64,000 nucleotides of DNA from Aliidiomarina sp. B3213 (lineage in GTDB: Bacteria > Pseudomonadota > Gammaproteobacteria > Enterobacterales > Alteromonadaceae). A program made the translations under genes and the position numbers. Location of the stretch: NCBI RefSeq assembly GCF_003290085.1, contig NZ_QMKJ01000004.1:202685-266684 (forward strand), given 5' to 3'. The notes under the pieces are model-generated. The model had not been told where the DNA came from. It was given only the letters and a program-made list of their open reading frames with translations, and ran no database searches. Below are positions 1 to 10,326 of this stretch, piece after piece (within the stretch, counting starts at the first letter, position 1; each line of letters begins with the position of its first letter).

Positions 1-603
1 GATGGTAAGAAGCGCCATGATAAAACCACCAGCACCCATGTAGAATGGTACGTAGGTTTTAGCCGCTTGTAGCGGGTTTTCCTTGTTGAAGATGAGCTTC
101 TGAGCACTCATGAATATAAAGTAAGCAATAATACCGGATATGGCTGGGGTAACGATCCAGCTTCCTACGATGCCTGCAACCTTACCCCACTCTACGGCGT
201 CCATAGAGATGCCTACTGCCGCGAAGCCTACGATCGCGCCAATGATGGAGTGTGTTGTAGATACCGGCCAACCTAAGTACGACGCCAGTACCAACCACAA
301 ACCGGCGGCTAGCAATGACGAAATCATACCTATAACCAGTAAATCTGGCGCATTCACCACGTATGCTTGGTCAATAATACCCTTACGAATCGTTGATGTT
401 ACCTCGCCACCGGCTAAATAAGCCCCGGCGAACTCGAATACCATCGCGATAATAATTGCTTGTTTAATAGTTAATGCTTTAGAGCCAACTGAAGTACCCA
501 TTGCATTCGCAACGTCGTTAGCACCAATACCCCAAGCCATTAAAAAGCCGAAAACTGCTGCCAGAACAATTAAGATTGTTCCGTAAGAAGTAATAAAATC
601 CAT
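1..603 (-). CDS. PiT-family inorganic phosphate permease, 3' end outside window
   Basis: Inner-membrane low-affinity phosphate transporter of the PiT family. It is partial: 201 N-terminal residues are readable from the ATG at 603 and the frame is open to the left edge. Residues 27-34 read GANDVANA and residues 111-119 read GWPVSTTHS, both hallmark PiT motifs in hydrophobic surroundings. It begins 20 bases after the stop of the DUF47 gene at 624, forming the usual DUF47-pit pair. Substrate (phosphate or metal-phosphate) follows from the family; whether this is the PitA or another subtype cannot be decided from the N-terminus. Confidence 0.9.
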   Translation of the reverse strand, partial: MDFITSYGTILIVLAAVFGFLMAWGIGANDVANAMGTSVGSKALTIKQAIIIAMVFEFAGAYLAGGEVTSTIRKGIIDQAYVVNAPDLLVIGMISSLLAAGLWLVLASYLGWPVSTTHSIIGAIVGFAAVGISMDAVEWGKVAGIVGSWIVTPAISGIIAYFIFMSAQKLIFNKENPLQAAKTYVPFYMGAGGFIMALLTI

Positions 604-623
604 TGTCTATCTCCGCTGTCTGC

Positions 624-1304
624 CTAAACGCGCGCGAGCATTAGCTCGAAACGGTTGCCTACACGTTCGGAAAGGTCAGCAAGGTCGCCCACCCAATCTA
701 AGATTTGATACAAGAACATCACATCAAGTGGGTTCATGTCGTGTTCAATGTCACGCAAACCACGTCTAAGACTTACTTGCAAAACATCGGTGTCACCTTC
801 AATTTTGTCGAGTTCAGCGATCATGCTGACAACAAGGTCTCTTTCTCTACCTTTGAACCCTGTTTCTAGCAAGTCATCAAACTCGTTGATGGTGTCTCTC
901 GCCATCTTCGTTGAGTCCAGACATCTGTCGAGGTAATTTTTGAATGGTTCCAACAACGAGGCAGGGATTGTAAGTTGTCTACCGACAATAAGACCTGCGA
1001 TGTCTTTAGCTTTGTTCGCAATTCTGTCTTGTTGCGAAACAAGCTCTAACAAATCTGCTCGTTCTACAGGCAAGAACAAACCACTCGGAAGGTTCAAACG
1101 AATTTCGCGTTTAGTGTGGTCCGCTTCTTTTTCAAGTTTCGCGATTTCCTTTTGCGCTTTCTCCGCTGCTTCCCAGTCACCCGCATATACAGATTCAAAG
1201 AATGGTTTCAGCGCCATGGCTGTGTCTTGAATCTGATTGATATGCTCAATCACGGGCTTAATAGGAGACTTTGCGAACACTCCTAAAAATGAACTTGCTG
1301 GCAT
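624..1304 (-). CDS. DUF47 (TIGR00153, PhoU-like) protein
   Basis: A 226-residue, all-helical, charged protein of the DUF47/PhoU-like family, the usual length. The sequence is rich in heptad-like helices with acidic patches (for example around residues 35-65 and 150-175) that bind metal clusters in PhoU relatives. It lies directly upstream of the PiT permease on the same strand, and proteins of this family are usually encoded with Pit permeases and thought to modulate them. No signal peptide or membrane segment is seen, so it is cytosolic. Its precise regulatory role is inferred from context. Confidence 0.88.
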   Translation of the reverse strand: MPASSFLGVFAKSPIKPVIEHINQIQDTAMALKPFFESVYAGDWEAAEKAQKEIAKLEKEADHTKREIRLNLPSGLFLPVERADLLELVSQQDRIANKAKDIAGLIVGRQLTIPASLLEPFKNYLDRCLDSTKMARDTINEFDDLLETGFKGRERDLVVSMIAELDKIEGDTDVLQVSLRRGLRDIEHDMNPLDVMFLYQILDWVGDLADLSERVGNRFELMLARV

Positions 1305-1457
1305 ACATTGCCCCTTTTTTAGTTTCTCTGGTTGTTATGCTTCGCAACAAGCGTCTAACAACAGTGTCATTACAACATCTAGATATGCTCGTTCGGGCTG
1401 CATTGTAGCAAACTTAATTTAGAAATGAACGCGATGAGATGAACGACAGGGTGAGAT

Positions 1458-1916
1458 TTATTCGAGAGTCTTTAAACGTTCATTTAACTGGTTAATTCTT
1501 AATCCTAATCCGGCAATAATAGCGTCTTTGAGCTTTTCGCGAATCGAAGATGACATTGAACTCAACGCTTTTGAGTCAATTCTCAGTAGAATAGATTTTA
1601 CCTCGGCAACGGCTGAAGCCGTTCGGGGAGCTCGAGTGACAAAAGCGCCCTCGCCCAGAAACTCGCCAGGGCCAATAGAGCCCAATTTACGATTTCCAGA
1701 CTTCTGAATAATCTTCACTTTACCCGCAAGAAGAAGATAGAAAGTGGAGTCTACCTCACCTTCTCTGAAAACATTAAAGTCTTGATTACAAACGTAAACT
1801 TCAATTCGGTCTTCCAATAACACCTTGCGGTCTTCAATGGAAAATTGCCGAAAGAAGTCCAAACGGTTGATAATTTCCAATAGCTTCAAGTTCGAAAAAT
1901 TATCAACCCTTTGCAT
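1458..1916 (-). CDS. stand-alone cyclic nucleotide-binding domain protein
   Basis: A 152-residue protein consisting almost entirely of one Crp-type cyclic nucleotide-binding fold (about residues 20-130). The phosphate-binding cassette is at 84-103, with E89 and R98 spaced as in protein-kinase-A-type cassettes, so nucleotide binding is plausible. There is no DNA-binding helix-turn-helix or other output domain; the last 30 residues are helical. It begins 15 bases after the stop of the DUF481 gene and is probably co-transcribed with it. Ligand and partner are unknown. Confidence 0.8.
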   Translation of the reverse strand: MQRVDNFSNLKLLEIINRLDFFRQFSIEDRKVLLEDRIEVYVCNQDFNVFREGEVDSTFYLLLAGKVKIIQKSGNRKLGSIGPGEFLGEGAFVTRAPRTASAVAEVKSILLRIDSKALSSMSSSIREKLKDAIIAGLGLRINQLNERLKTLE

Positions 1917-1931
1917 AAGCTTAACTCGACC

Positions 1932-2726
1932 TTATTGGAACGTATAAACTAAGGTTACCGCTGTTTCGGTATCGAGTTTTTCAGGAAAAGTACCGTCGCC
2001 TTGCATCGTAACTTGGCTATTATGCGTAAGTGTTAATGACAAACGCATCGCCAATTTAGAGTTCAAGTTAGACGTTAGCGAAGAAACCGCTCTAGAACGC
2101 GTATTATCTTCACCAATTTCAGTAGAAATTAGTTGGGTAAACTTAGAGTTTTCAGAAATCGTCCAGTTTACGTTTGTTGCCATACGCAAAATGCCTTCGC
2201 TTTCAGTTTCACCAGTAAGCTCATATTTGTTGTATGACATACCCGGACCCACTTCGAAGTCAGCATAAAGCTTCTCGGTAAAACGGTAACGAGCACCGTA
2301 ACCAGCCGCAATGGTGGATTGGTAATCAAACGAGTTCAGTGCGTCGTCTTCGTATGAACCATAGATAAATAGTGAAGAGTGCTCTGACCCTCTGAACAAG
2401 CGATTAGACTGAATAGACATAAACAAACGATCTGCGTCGATTGCAGTGTCACCCGCGTCAGTTTCACGTTCTTGGCGGTAGTAGTCGAGCATACTTTTAT
2501 GGCGCCACATGCCTGCGTCACGAGAAAGGTCAAACTTGGCTTTCCAAGATTCCGTTTCGGTATTTCCCGAACGCATCAAGAAACCGAATTCTGCACTTGC
2601 AGACCAACTGTCTTCTTCAACTGCGGGATCGCGATCCTGAATATCGTCGAACATGAAAGAAGAAGCCTGAACAGCACTTGTAAATAGTGCCGCAAGTATA
2701 CTGGTAGCTAAAACAAACTTGCGCAC
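1932..2726 (-). CDS. DUF481 family outer-membrane beta-barrel protein
   Basis: YdiY-like DUF481 protein. It has a signal peptide ending near the VQA sequence, a short acidic linker, then alternating strands (many aromatic-alternating segments) and a C-terminal phenylalanine-glutamine end typical of outer-membrane barrels. I place the start at GTG 2726, just after a GGGGGA ribosome site, because it gives a normal signal peptide (RKFVLATSILAALF core); an upstream TTG at 2753 would add nine residues. The member function is unknown; some relatives respond to salt or acid. A terminator separates it from fba upstream. Confidence 0.8.
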   Translation of the reverse strand: MRKFVLATSILAALFTSAVQASSFMFDDIQDRDPAVEEDSWSASAEFGFLMRSGNTETESWKAKFDLSRDAGMWRHKSMLDYYRQERETDAGDTAIDADRLFMSIQSNRLFRGSEHSSLFIYGSYEDDALNSFDYQSTIAAGYGARYRFTEKLYADFEVGPGMSYNKYELTGETESEGILRMATNVNWTISENSKFTQLISTEIGEDNTRSRAVSSLTSNLNSKLAMRLSLTLTHNSQVTMQGDGTFPEKLDTETAVTLVYTFQ

Positions 2727-2824
2727 AGATCCCCCAAAAAATATCGCTAGCAAATATGATAGATAGCGTAGTGTACCAAATCAATTAGGGGAATGCGTAG
2801 TCTAAACATAAGAAAATTGGATAA

Positions 2825-2862
2825 AAAAAAGCCAGTTTCGCACCTGAAACTGGCTCTTTACA
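2825..2862 (-). terminator. Rho-independent terminator after fba
   Basis: The arms GCCAGTTTC (2831-2839) and GAAACTGGC (2846-2854) form a perfect 9-bp stem with a 6-base loop. On the minus strand it is followed by a run of eight T. It lies 12 bases past the fba stop and ends the tkt-epd-pgk-fba transcript before the DUF481 gene. Confidence 0.9.
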
Positions 2863-2873
2863 TTTTTATATCG

Positions 2874-3938
2874 TTATTTGATTACTGCTTTTAGCTCACC
2901 AGCTTCATATTTTTGGAACATAACTTCCAAAGACATTGGCTTGATTTTGCTTGCTTGACCAGCAGTACCAAACGCTTGGTAACGATCGATACAGATATCT
3001 TTCATCGCCTGAACCGTAGTGGTTAAGAATTTACGTGGATCAAACTCAGATTTATTGTGAGCTAAGAAACGACGTACAGCTCCTGTAGACGCTAGGCGTA
3101 AGTCGGTGTCGATGTTCACCTTACGTACACCGTGGCGAATACCTTCCTGGATTTGCTCAACCGGTACACCATAAGTTTCTGGGATTTCACCACCGTACTC
3201 GTTAATAATAGCTAGCCATTCTTGCGGTACCGAAGAAGAACCGTGCATAACCAAGTGAGTATTAGGAATACGCTTGTGAATTTCTTTAATACGGTCGATA
3301 GACAAAATGTCACCCGTTGGTGGACGAGTAAACTTGTATGCGCCATGTGAAGTACCACATGCAATTGCAAGTGCGTCAACTTGTGTTGCTTCAACAAATT
3401 GCGCTGCCTCTTCAGGGTCGGTTAACAATTGGTCGTGAGATAAAGTACCTTCCGCGCCAACGCCGTCCTCTTCACCTGCCTGACCTGTTTCAAGTGAGCC
3501 TAAGCAACCTAATTCACCTTCCACAGACACGCCACACGCGTGAGCCATTTCTACAGTTCTACGCGTTACGTCTACGTTGTAGTCGTATTCAGCGGGAGTC
3601 TTACCGTCTTCACGCAATGAACCGTCCATCATAACTGAACTGAATCCAAGCTGAATAGAACGTTGGCAAACCGCCGGAGATGTTCCGTGGTCTTGGTGCA
3701 TTACCACAGGAATATGCGGAAATTCTTCCACTGCCGCCAGAATGAGGTGGCGTAAGAACGGCGCACCGGCATATTTCCTAGCGCCAGCCGAGGCTTGAAC
3801 AATTACTGGACTGTTGGTTTCGTCCGCCGCTTCCATAATGGCGCGCATCTGCTCTAAGTTGTTCACATTAAATGCTGGTACCCCGTAGCCATTCTCTGCT
3901 GCGTGGTCTAGCAATTGGCGCATTGAAACTAATGCCAT
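2874..3938 (-). CDS. fba: class II fructose-bisphosphate aldolase
   Basis: Zinc-dependent aldolase interconverting fructose-1,6-bisphosphate with dihydroxyacetone phosphate and glyceraldehyde-3-phosphate in glycolysis and gluconeogenesis. It has 354 residues. The family's catalytic Asp and zinc-ligand His are in HQDHG (D83, H84); the downstream EGELG and VMHGSSS segments are also present, and NIDTDLR binds substrate phosphate. The length and insertions resemble the 'Calvin-cycle' subtype of class II enzymes rather than E. coli FbaA. It is last in the tkt-epd-pgk-fba operon, 48 bases after pgk, and is followed by a strong terminator. Confidence 0.96.
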   Translation of the reverse strand: MALVSMRQLLDHAAENGYGVPAFNVNNLEQMRAIMEAADETNSPVIVQASAGARKYAGAPFLRHLILAAVEEFPHIPVVMHQDHGTSPAVCQRSIQLGFSSVMMDGSLREDGKTPAEYDYNVDVTRRTVEMAHACGVSVEGELGCLGSLETGQAGEEDGVGAEGTLSHDQLLTDPEEAAQFVEATQVDALAIACGTSHGAYKFTRPPTGDILSIDRIKEIHKRIPNTHLVMHGSSSVPQEWLAIINEYGGEIPETYGVPVEQIQEGIRHGVRKVNIDTDLRLASTGAVRRFLAHNKSEFDPRKFLTTTVQAMKDICIDRYQAFGTAGQASKIKPMSLEVMFQKYEAGELKAVIK

Positions 3939-3986
3939 TGGAAACTCCTTTCTCTTTTAAATTTGTATATCTAATCAGCTTATAAT

Positions 3987-5168
3987 TTATGAATCTTGCC
4001 CACGCGCCTGCAGAATTGCAACCGCGGGTAGGGTTTTACCTTCTAAAAACTCAAGGAAGGCACCACCACCGGTCGATATGTACGAAATATCGTCGGCAAT
4101 ACCGTATTTATCGATTGCGGCTAGTGTGTCACCACCACCAGCAATACTAAAAGCCTGACTCTCCGCAATAGCGCGCGCTAGCTTCTCTGTACCCTGGCCG
4201 AAAGCGTCGAATTCAAACACGCCTACAGGGCCGTTCCACACGATTGTTCCTGCACTTTTCAAAAGCTCTGCCAGCTGCTCAGAAGTGTCAGGGCCAATGT
4301 CAAAGATCATGTCTTCATCGCTCACGTCTTGAACGGCCTTCGTTGCAGCTACCGCATCGTCCGCGAATTTATCACCAACAACTACGTCAGTTGGAACAGG
4401 AATGTCTGCACCACGGGTTTTTGCAGACTCTGATAAACGCTGTGCTTCAGATACTAAGTCTTCCTCGTATAGCGATTTCCCAACACCATGGCCTGCTGCT
4501 TTGATAAACGTATTCGCGATACCACCACCAACAATTAGTTGGTCTACTTTACGCACCAGTGAATTAAGCACCATAAGTTTAGTGGATACTTTTGAGCCAC
4601 CGACAATAGCAACCAATGGGCGCTTCGGGTTTTCTAACGCTTTACCTAAAGCGTCGAGTTCGTTAGCGAGCAAAGGGCCTGCACAAGCTACCGGTGCATA
4701 CTGAGCAACGCCGTATGTAGAAGCTTGAGCACGGTGCGCTGTGCCGAATGCGTCCATAACAAACACATCACAAAGCGCGGCTAATTTCTTGGCTAACTCT
4801 GGATCGTTCTTTTTCTCGCCCGCGTTAAAACGTACGTTCTCAAACACCACTAATTCACCGCCAGCAACCTCTACGCCCTCTAGGTAATTAGACTCTAGGC
4901 GAACGGGGAATGACAATTTTGCTTCGAGATAACGCACCACTGGACTCATCGAGAATGCTTCGTCGTAAACACCTTCTTCAGGACGACCCAAATGCGACAT
5001 CACCATAACTTTCGCACCTTGCTGCAGTGCACGCTCAATAGTTGGTAGTGCTGCACGCAGTCGTGCGTCTGAGGTCACTTTGCCGTCTTTTACCGGCACG
5101 TTTAAGTCTTCACGAATTAACACACGCTTACCGCGTAAATCCATATTTTCCATTAACTGGATAGTCAT
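3987..5168 (-). CDS. pgk: phosphoglycerate kinase
   Basis: Cytosolic enzyme of the ATP-forming step of glycolysis (1,3-bisphosphoglycerate + ADP to 3-phosphoglycerate + ATP). It has 393 residues, close to the E. coli enzyme. Visible landmarks are the N-terminal REDLNVP substrate loop, [10 protein letters not shown], the nucleotide-binding VGGSKVSTK, and the C-terminal GGGDTLAA and [14 protein letters not shown] segments. Its ATG overlaps the epd stop by four bases, which implies translational coupling. Confidence 0.97.
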   Translation of the reverse strand: MTIQLMENMDLRGKRVLIREDLNVPVKDGKVTSDARLRAALPTIERALQQGAKVMVMSHLGRPEEGVYDEAFSMSPVVRYLEAKLSFPVRLESNYLEGVEVAGGELVVFENVRFNAGEKKNDPELAKKLAALCDVFVMDAFGTAHRAQASTYGVAQYAPVACAGPLLANELDALGKALENPKRPLVAIVGGSKVSTKLMVLNSLVRKVDQLIVGGGIANTFIKAAGHGVGKSLYEEDLVSEAQRLSESAKTRGADIPVPTDVVVGDKFADDAVAATKAVQDVSDEDMIFDIGPDTSEQLAELLKSAGTIVWNGPVGVFEFDAFGQGTEKLARAIAESQAFSIAGGGDTLAAIDKYGIADDISYISTGGGAFLEFLEGKTLPAVAILQARGQDS

Positions 5169-6220
5169 GTTCTTTCCTCTAAGTATTTCTCATTCTGTTC
5201 AATTAACCGACCTACATCTACGGTGGTGTCTAGCAACCTGTTAGCGAAGCCCCATTCGTTGTCGCACCAACTCAGTATTTTCACCAACCGTTTGTGGCTC
5301 ACTCGAGTTTGAGTGCTGTCGACAATGCACGAACGAGGATCGTGAATATAATCTGAAGAAACTAGCGGAGTTTGTTCAAATCCAAGAATGCCTGCCAAAC
5401 TTCCTAATGAAGCCTTTTCTAGCGCGCTGTTCACCGCTGCAATCGAAACGTCAGTTTCCAGAGTCACACTTAGGTCCATAGCGGTTACGTTGGTGGTAGG
5501 CACCCGCACTGCAATGGCTTCAAAACGACCTGCAAACTTCGGTAAAATTCTTTCAATTCCGCGCGCCAAACGGGTATCGACGGGAATAATAGACTGCGAA
5601 GCAGACCTAGCCAATCTCATGTCAGAATGATAACTGTCCATGACTTGTTGATCATTCATCACCGAGTGAATAGTGGTTATCGTGCCGCTATCAACACCAA
5701 ATGCTTCATCCAGAGCTTGAATAATTGGAACGATACAATTAGTGGTACACGAGCCATTCGAAATAATTCGGTGCTCTGGCTGCAAGAGTGAATCATTCAC
5801 TCCCTGAATAATTGTCGCATCTACGTCTGGGTCGGCAGGGTGAGAGAAGATGACGCGTTTTGCGCCAGCTTCAATATGAGCTTGCGCATGCTCCCGGCTA
5901 TGGAAAACACCCGTGCAGTCTATCACCACGTCAACATTCAAGGCTTCCCAAGGAAGCTCATGGAGCTCCGAAATGTGAGACACCTCAACCGCTTTACCAT
6001 CTATTTGAAGCTTTCCGTTTACACTTTCAACTTGAGCCTGAAAACGTCCATGCGTTGTGTCGTATTTCAGTAGGTGAGCCATTGCGTCGATTTCTGCAAG
6101 CTCATTCACCGCCACAATTTCAATCGCATTAGCATTGGAAGATTCAATCCAAGCACGCAAAAGGCTTCGGCCAATACGACCGAAACCATTAATAGCAACT
6201 CGAATCGGAGCCCTTTGCAT
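5165..6220 (-). CDS. epd: erythrose-4-phosphate dehydrogenase (GapA-like)
   Basis: NAD-dependent dehydrogenase making 4-phosphoerythronate, the first step of DXP-dependent pyridoxal phosphate synthesis. The Rossmann motif NGFGRIGR is at 11-18 and the catalytic cysteine is C158 in SNGSCTTN. The segment around [13 protein letters not shown] followed by SQSIIPVD matches Epd rather than GapA, whose length is also shorter (351 here). It lies between tkt and pgk, one base after the tkt stop-side boundary, as in many gammaproteobacteria. Some glyceraldehyde-3-phosphate activity is possible given its close relatedness to GapA. Confidence 0.9.
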   Translation of the reverse strand: MQRAPIRVAINGFGRIGRSLLRAWIESSNANAIEIVAVNELAEIDAMAHLLKYDTTHGRFQAQVESVNGKLQIDGKAVEVSHISELHELPWEALNVDVVIDCTGVFHSREHAQAHIEAGAKRVIFSHPADPDVDATIIQGVNDSLLQPEHRIISNGSCTTNCIVPIIQALDEAFGVDSGTITTIHSVMNDQQVMDSYHSDMRLARSASQSIIPVDTRLARGIERILPKFAGRFEAIAVRVPTTNVTAMDLSVTLETDVSIAAVNSALEKASLGSLAGILGFEQTPLVSSDYIHDPRSCIVDSTQTRVSHKRLVKILSWCDNEWGFANRLLDTTVDVGRLIEQNEKYLEERT

Positions 6221-8212
6221 TTAAACCTCTTTCGCCAGCGCTACAAGGTTGTCTACAGTAAAGCCAAAGTGCTTGAACAAATCTCCTGCAGGAGCAGACT
6301 CACCATAGGTAGTCATACCTAACACTTTGCCGTCTAGGCCCACATACTTGTTCCAGAAGTCAGCAATACCTGCTTCCACAGCTATTCTGCGACGTACTTT
6401 TGCAGGTAGAACTTCTTCACGATACTCGGGTTCTTGCATATCAAAAACACAGGTGCTTGGCATAGAAACAACACGCACGTTCTCACCTTGCTCGGTAAGT
6501 TTCTCTGCGGCTTCTACAGCTAAAGCCACTTCAGAGCCCGTGGCAATTAGAATTAAGTCTGGCTCGCCAGCACTGTCTTTTAAGATGTAACCACCGCGGC
6601 GAATGTTTACCAATTGCTCTGGTGTACGCTCTTGTTGCGCTAAACCTTGGCGAGTAAACACGAGTGCAGAAGGCCCGTCGTAACGCTCAACGCCAGCTTG
6701 CCAAGCAATCGCTGATTCAACTTGGTCACAAGGGCGCCAAGTTTGCATATTCGGAGTCATACGCAAGCTTGCAATTTGCTCTACCGGTTGGTGAGTTGGT
6801 CCGTCTTCTCCTAAGCCAATTGAGTCGTGCGTGTACACATAAACAACAGGCTGCTTCATAAGTGCAGACATACGTACTGCATTACGCGCGTATTCCATAA
6901 ACATAAGGAACGTTGCACCGTAAGGTTTAAAGCCACCGTGCAATGCGATGCCATTCATAATTGCCGACATGCCAAATTCACGCACACCGTAATAAATATA
7001 ATTGCCGTCTGCGTCTTTCGCAGAAACGGGTTTACTGTCGTTCCAAAGTGTTAGGTTCGAACCAGCAAGGTCTGCAGAACCGCCCAGTAATTCCGGTAAC
7101 ATTGGGCCAATCTCATTCAAAGCATTTTGAGAGGCTTTACGCGTAGCAATACCTTCTGGGTTTGCTTGCAAACGCTCTGTCCATTGGTCTGTTTTCTCGC
7201 GCCAGTCTTCAGGTAATTTACCTGCCATTCTGCGTTCAAACTCTTTTGCCAACTCAGGAAACTCTTGGCGATAAGCATCCATTAGCTCATTCCAAGCGGC
7301 TTCTTGTTTTCGACCTGCATCTTGTGCCGACCAATCACGCATTACATCTTCAGGCACTTCGAACGGACCATGTTCCCAACCCAACTCTTTACGTGCTAAT
7401 GCAATTTCGTCATCACCTAAAGGTGCGCCGTGGCAGCTTTCTTTACCTTGCTTGTTAGGAGAACCAAAACCAATAACTGTTTTACAAATAATCATGGTTG
7501 GACGGTCTGTTTCTTGACGTGCTGCTTCAATGGCAGTTTTCACTTCAGTACTGTTGTGTCCGTCTACGTTACGAATGACATGCCAGCCGTAACTTTCGAA
7601 TCTTTTTGCAGTGTCGTCGGTAAACCATCCTTCAACTTCACCATCGATGGAAATACCGTTGTCGTCGTAGAACGCAATCAGTTTACCCAAACCTAAAGTG
7701 CCTGCTAGAGAGCACACTTCATGAGAAATGCCTTCCATTAAACAGCCGTCGCCTAAGAAGGTATATGTGTAGTGGTCCACAATCGGGAAGTTAGGCTTGT
7801 TGAACTGTGCCGCCAGCGTTTTCTCTGCCAAAGCCATGCCCACAGCATTCGCGATACCTTGCCCCAAAGGCCCAGTTGTTGTTTCTACGCCTGGCGTATA
7901 TCCATACTCTGGGTGACCTGGTGTTTTAGAATGTAACTGCCTAAATTGCTTGAGATCTTCAATCGACAATGCATAGCCGGTGAGGTGCAGCAATGAATAA
8001 ATAAGCATTGAACCGTGGCCGTTCGACAGAACAAATCGGTCGCGGTTCGCCCATTCAGGGTTCAACGGGTTATGAGTCATGTAATCGCGCCATAGAACTT
8101 CAGCGATGTCTGCCATACCCATAGGCGCACCCGGGTGACCGGATTTTGCTTTTTGTACTGCATCCATGCTGAGTGCACGAATTGCGTTCGCTAACTTGCG
8201 ACGATCTGTCAT
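6221..8212 (-). CDS. tkt: transketolase
   Basis: Thiamine-diphosphate enzyme moving two-carbon ketol units in the non-oxidative pentose phosphate pathway; it also produces the erythrose-4-phosphate used by the adjacent epd product. It has 663 residues, full length. Recognised segments include [13 protein letters not shown] near residue 25, the thiamine-binding [12 protein letters not shown], the catalytic glutamate region GVREFGMSA, and the C-terminal domain beginning near [12 protein letters not shown]. It is the first gene of the minus-strand carbon operon, transcribed from the 225-base divergent region shared with metK. Confidence 0.97.
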   Translation of the reverse strand: MTDRRKLANAIRALSMDAVQKAKSGHPGAPMGMADIAEVLWRDYMTHNPLNPEWANRDRFVLSNGHGSMLIYSLLHLTGYALSIEDLKQFRQLHSKTPGHPEYGYTPGVETTTGPLGQGIANAVGMALAEKTLAAQFNKPNFPIVDHYTYTFLGDGCLMEGISHEVCSLAGTLGLGKLIAFYDDNGISIDGEVEGWFTDDTAKRFESYGWHVIRNVDGHNSTEVKTAIEAARQETDRPTMIICKTVIGFGSPNKQGKESCHGAPLGDDEIALARKELGWEHGPFEVPEDVMRDWSAQDAGRKQEAAWNELMDAYRQEFPELAKEFERRMAGKLPEDWREKTDQWTERLQANPEGIATRKASQNALNEIGPMLPELLGGSADLAGSNLTLWNDSKPVSAKDADGNYIYYGVREFGMSAIMNGIALHGGFKPYGATFLMFMEYARNAVRMSALMKQPVVYVYTHDSIGLGEDGPTHQPVEQIASLRMTPNMQTWRPCDQVESAIAWQAGVERYDGPSALVFTRQGLAQQERTPEQLVNIRRGGYILKDSAGEPDLILIATGSEVALAVEAAEKLTEQGENVRVVSMPSTCVFDMQEPEYREEVLPAKVRRRIAVEAGIADFWNKYVGLDGKVLGMTTYGESAPAGDLFKHFGFTVDNLVALAKEV

Positions 8213-8321
8213 GTTTAAAGCCCCTTTTGCTTTTATTCAACCACACGTATTTCGCATGGCGCGATATTGTCTATCATCTGCCGTTTTGGCGCAAATTAAA
8301 GCGTGGGATATTTCTCTATTT

Positions 8322-8345
8322 AGACTTTTAGACGTCTAAAACTAG
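8322..8345. promoter_or_regulatory. MetJ operator (met boxes) upstream of metK
   Basis: The central octamer AGACGTCT (8330-8337) is a perfect match to the MetJ half-site consensus. It is flanked without gaps by AGACTTTT (8322-8329) and AAAACTAG (8338-8345), partial matches in the same 8-base phase. MetJ binds such tandem boxes with S-adenosylmethionine as co-repressor, and metK is a classic target. The site lies 93 bases before the metK ATG; the tkt start is 110 bases away on the other side. The call is from sequence only. Confidence 0.8.
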
Positions 8346-8437
8346 ATTTATTTTTTATTTTCGGGTAGTCTTCTTGGCAAATTGCTTCGTAACAGTTGAA
8401 ACTACGAACCTACCACCTATAAAGAGTACACAAATTT

Positions 8438-9580
8438 ATGACACGTCATGTTTTCACCTCAGAATCGGTTTCTGAAGGACATCCAGACAAAATTGCCGAC
8501 CAAATTTCTGATGCAGTGCTAGATGCGATTCTAGAACAAGACCCTAGGGCGCGAGTTGCCTGTGAGACTTTCGTGAAAACCGGCATGGTTCTCGTAGGTG
8601 GCGAAATCAATACGTCTGCGTGGGTAGATATCGAAGAGCTTACCCGCGAAACTGTTCGCAACATCGGCTATACCCATTCAGATATGGGTTTTGACGGAAG
8701 TAGCTGTGCGGTACTGAATGCAATCGGTAAACAGTCGTCTGACATTAACCAAGGAGTTGACCGCGGTGACCCTGCGGAACAAGGCGCAGGCGACCAAGGT
8801 TTGATGTTTGGCTACGCCTCTGATGAAACCAAAGAGCTAATGCCAGCACCGGTAATGTATTCTCACAAGCTAGTACAGCGACAAGCTGAAGTTCGTAGAG
8901 GCGAATTGCCATGGTTGCGACCAGACGCAAAAAGTCAGCTTACATTTGTATATGAAGACGGAAAGCCAGTAGGTATTGATGCAGTAGTACTGTCTACTCA
9001 ACACAGCGAAGACGTTACGTTAGAGCAAGTACGTGAAGCGGTTATGGAAACCATTATTAAGCCGGTGCTTCCAGCAGAGTGGCTACATAAAGATACTCAG
9101 TTCCACATCAACCCAACAGGCCGTTTTGTTATTGGTGGGCCTATGGGTGACTGCGGTCTAACAGGTCGAAAAATTATCGTAGATACCTATGGTGGTATGG
9201 CACGCCACGGTGGTGGTGCGTTCTCAGGTAAGGATCCTTCAAAAGTAGACCGCAGTGCCGCGTATGCTGCACGCTATGTTGCTAAGAACATTGTTGCAGC
9301 GGGTTTAGCTAGCCGCTGTGAGCTACAAGTGTCTTACGCGATTGGAGTTGCTGAGCCAACATCAATTAGTATCGATACTTTCGGTACTAGCCCATACAGC
9401 GAAGAGACCTTAATTAAGTTGGTGCGTGAGCACTTTGATCTGCGTCCATACGGGCTTATTCAAATGCTCGATTTGGAACGTCCGATATATAAGCCAACTG
9501 CAGCATATGGTCACTTTGGTCGTGATTTGTTCCCATGGGAAAAAACCGACAAAGCTGAACTTTTGAAGAACTCTGTGTAA
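8438..9580 (+). CDS. metK: S-adenosylmethionine synthetase
   Basis: Makes S-adenosylmethionine from methionine and ATP. The 380-residue protein is full length. It begins with [19 protein letters not shown], holding the ATP-binding histidine and metal aspartate, and contains [12 protein letters not shown] (the family hexapeptide-containing region) and [16 protein letters not shown] (phosphate-binding). It is the first gene of a plus-strand cluster with rsmE, two bases apart; rsmE itself uses S-adenosylmethionine. A MetJ operator precedes it, so repression by methionine sufficiency is expected. Confidence 0.98.
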   Translation: MTRHVFTSESVSEGHPDKIADQISDAVLDAILEQDPRARVACETFVKTGMVLVGGEINTSAWVDIEELTRETVRNIGYTHSDMGFDGSSCAVLNAIGKQSSDINQGVDRGDPAEQGAGDQGLMFGYASDETKELMPAPVMYSHKLVQRQAEVRRGELPWLRPDAKSQLTFVYEDGKPVGIDAVVLSTQHSEDVTLEQVREAVMETIIKPVLPAEWLHKDTQFHINPTGRFVIGGPMGDCGLTGRKIIVDTYGGMARHGGGAFSGKDPSKVDRSAAYAARYVAKNIVAAGLASRCELQVSYAIGVAEPTSISIDTFGTSPYSEETLIKLVREHFDLRPYGLIQMLDLERPIYKPTAAYGHFGRDLFPWEKTDKAELLKNSV

Positions 9581-9582
9581 GC

Positions 9583-10311
9583 ATGAGAGTTCCACGAATA
9601 TACCATTCAGCCCCACTTCAGGTGGGGCAAAATATAGCATTAGATCCTGATGCCGCTAACCATGTTGGTCGCGTTCTTCGGCTAACAGATGGAGCAAAAG
9701 TAGAGTTATTTTGTGGCGATCATTGTAGTTATTTCGGAACTATTACTTCGGCGTCGAAAAAGCATGTTCAGGTAGCCATCGAGAGCAAACAGCCCACTGA
9801 AACAGAGTCACCTATTCGTATTCATTTGGCGCAGGGTATTTCTCGTGGTGACCGTATGGATTTTGCATTGCAAAAGTCCGTTGAACTTGGCGTACACACA
9901 ATAACCCCAATATTTACAGAAAGATGCACAGTAAAGCTACAAGGCGAACGGTTAGAAAAGAAACTGCAACAGTGGCAAAAAATAGTGGTTAGCGCCTGTG
10001 AGCAAAGTGGTAGGAATTTCGTGCCGCAAGTGAATCCTGCTATTACGCTAGAACAATGGTTGCAGCAGAATTCAGAACAACGTGTATTAGTGTTAGACCC
10101 AACTGCGAAACATAGTATTGCTCAACTCGATAAATCAGATGCATTCGGGCTCGTTATTGGCCCTGAAGGTGGGCTGAGTGAACAAGAAATAGAACATTGT
10201 ATAACGCAAGGTGCAAAAGGCGTGCTGTTAGGTCCGCGTATTTTAAGAACAGAAACTGCTGCGCTCGCAGCCTTAACCGCGTTACAATTAAAGTTTGGAG
10301 ACCTTCAATAA
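9583..10311 (+). CDS. rsmE: 16S rRNA (uracil-1498-N3)-methyltransferase
   Basis: SPOUT-class (trefoil knot) methyltransferase modifying U1498 of 16S rRNA. It has 242 residues, the family length. An N-terminal PUA-like domain (about 1-70) is followed by the knot domain, with QGISRGDRMDFALQKSVELG in the middle and the SAM-binding loops VIGPEGGLSEQEIE and LGPRILRTETAALAAL at the C-terminus. It starts two bases after metK and precedes gshB by a short gap, an order conserved in many gammaproteobacteria. Confidence 0.95.
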   Translation: MRVPRIYHSAPLQVGQNIALDPDAANHVGRVLRLTDGAKVELFCGDHCSYFGTITSASKKHVQVAIESKQPTETESPIRIHLAQGISRGDRMDFALQKSVELGVHTITPIFTERCTVKLQGERLEKKLQQWQKIVVSACEQSGRNFVPQVNPAITLEQWLQQNSEQRVLVLDPTAKHSIAQLDKSDAFGLVIGPEGGLSEQEIEHCITQGAKGVLLGPRILRTETAALAALTALQLKFGDLQ

Positions 10312-10326
10312 CCTTTCGGAGTGTGT

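Noticed and set aside
1360-1385. Possible PhoB box (TGTCATTACAACAT) near the DUF47-pit operon
   Set aside because: Only one half-site resembles CTGTCAT; the second repeat eleven bases on does not match.
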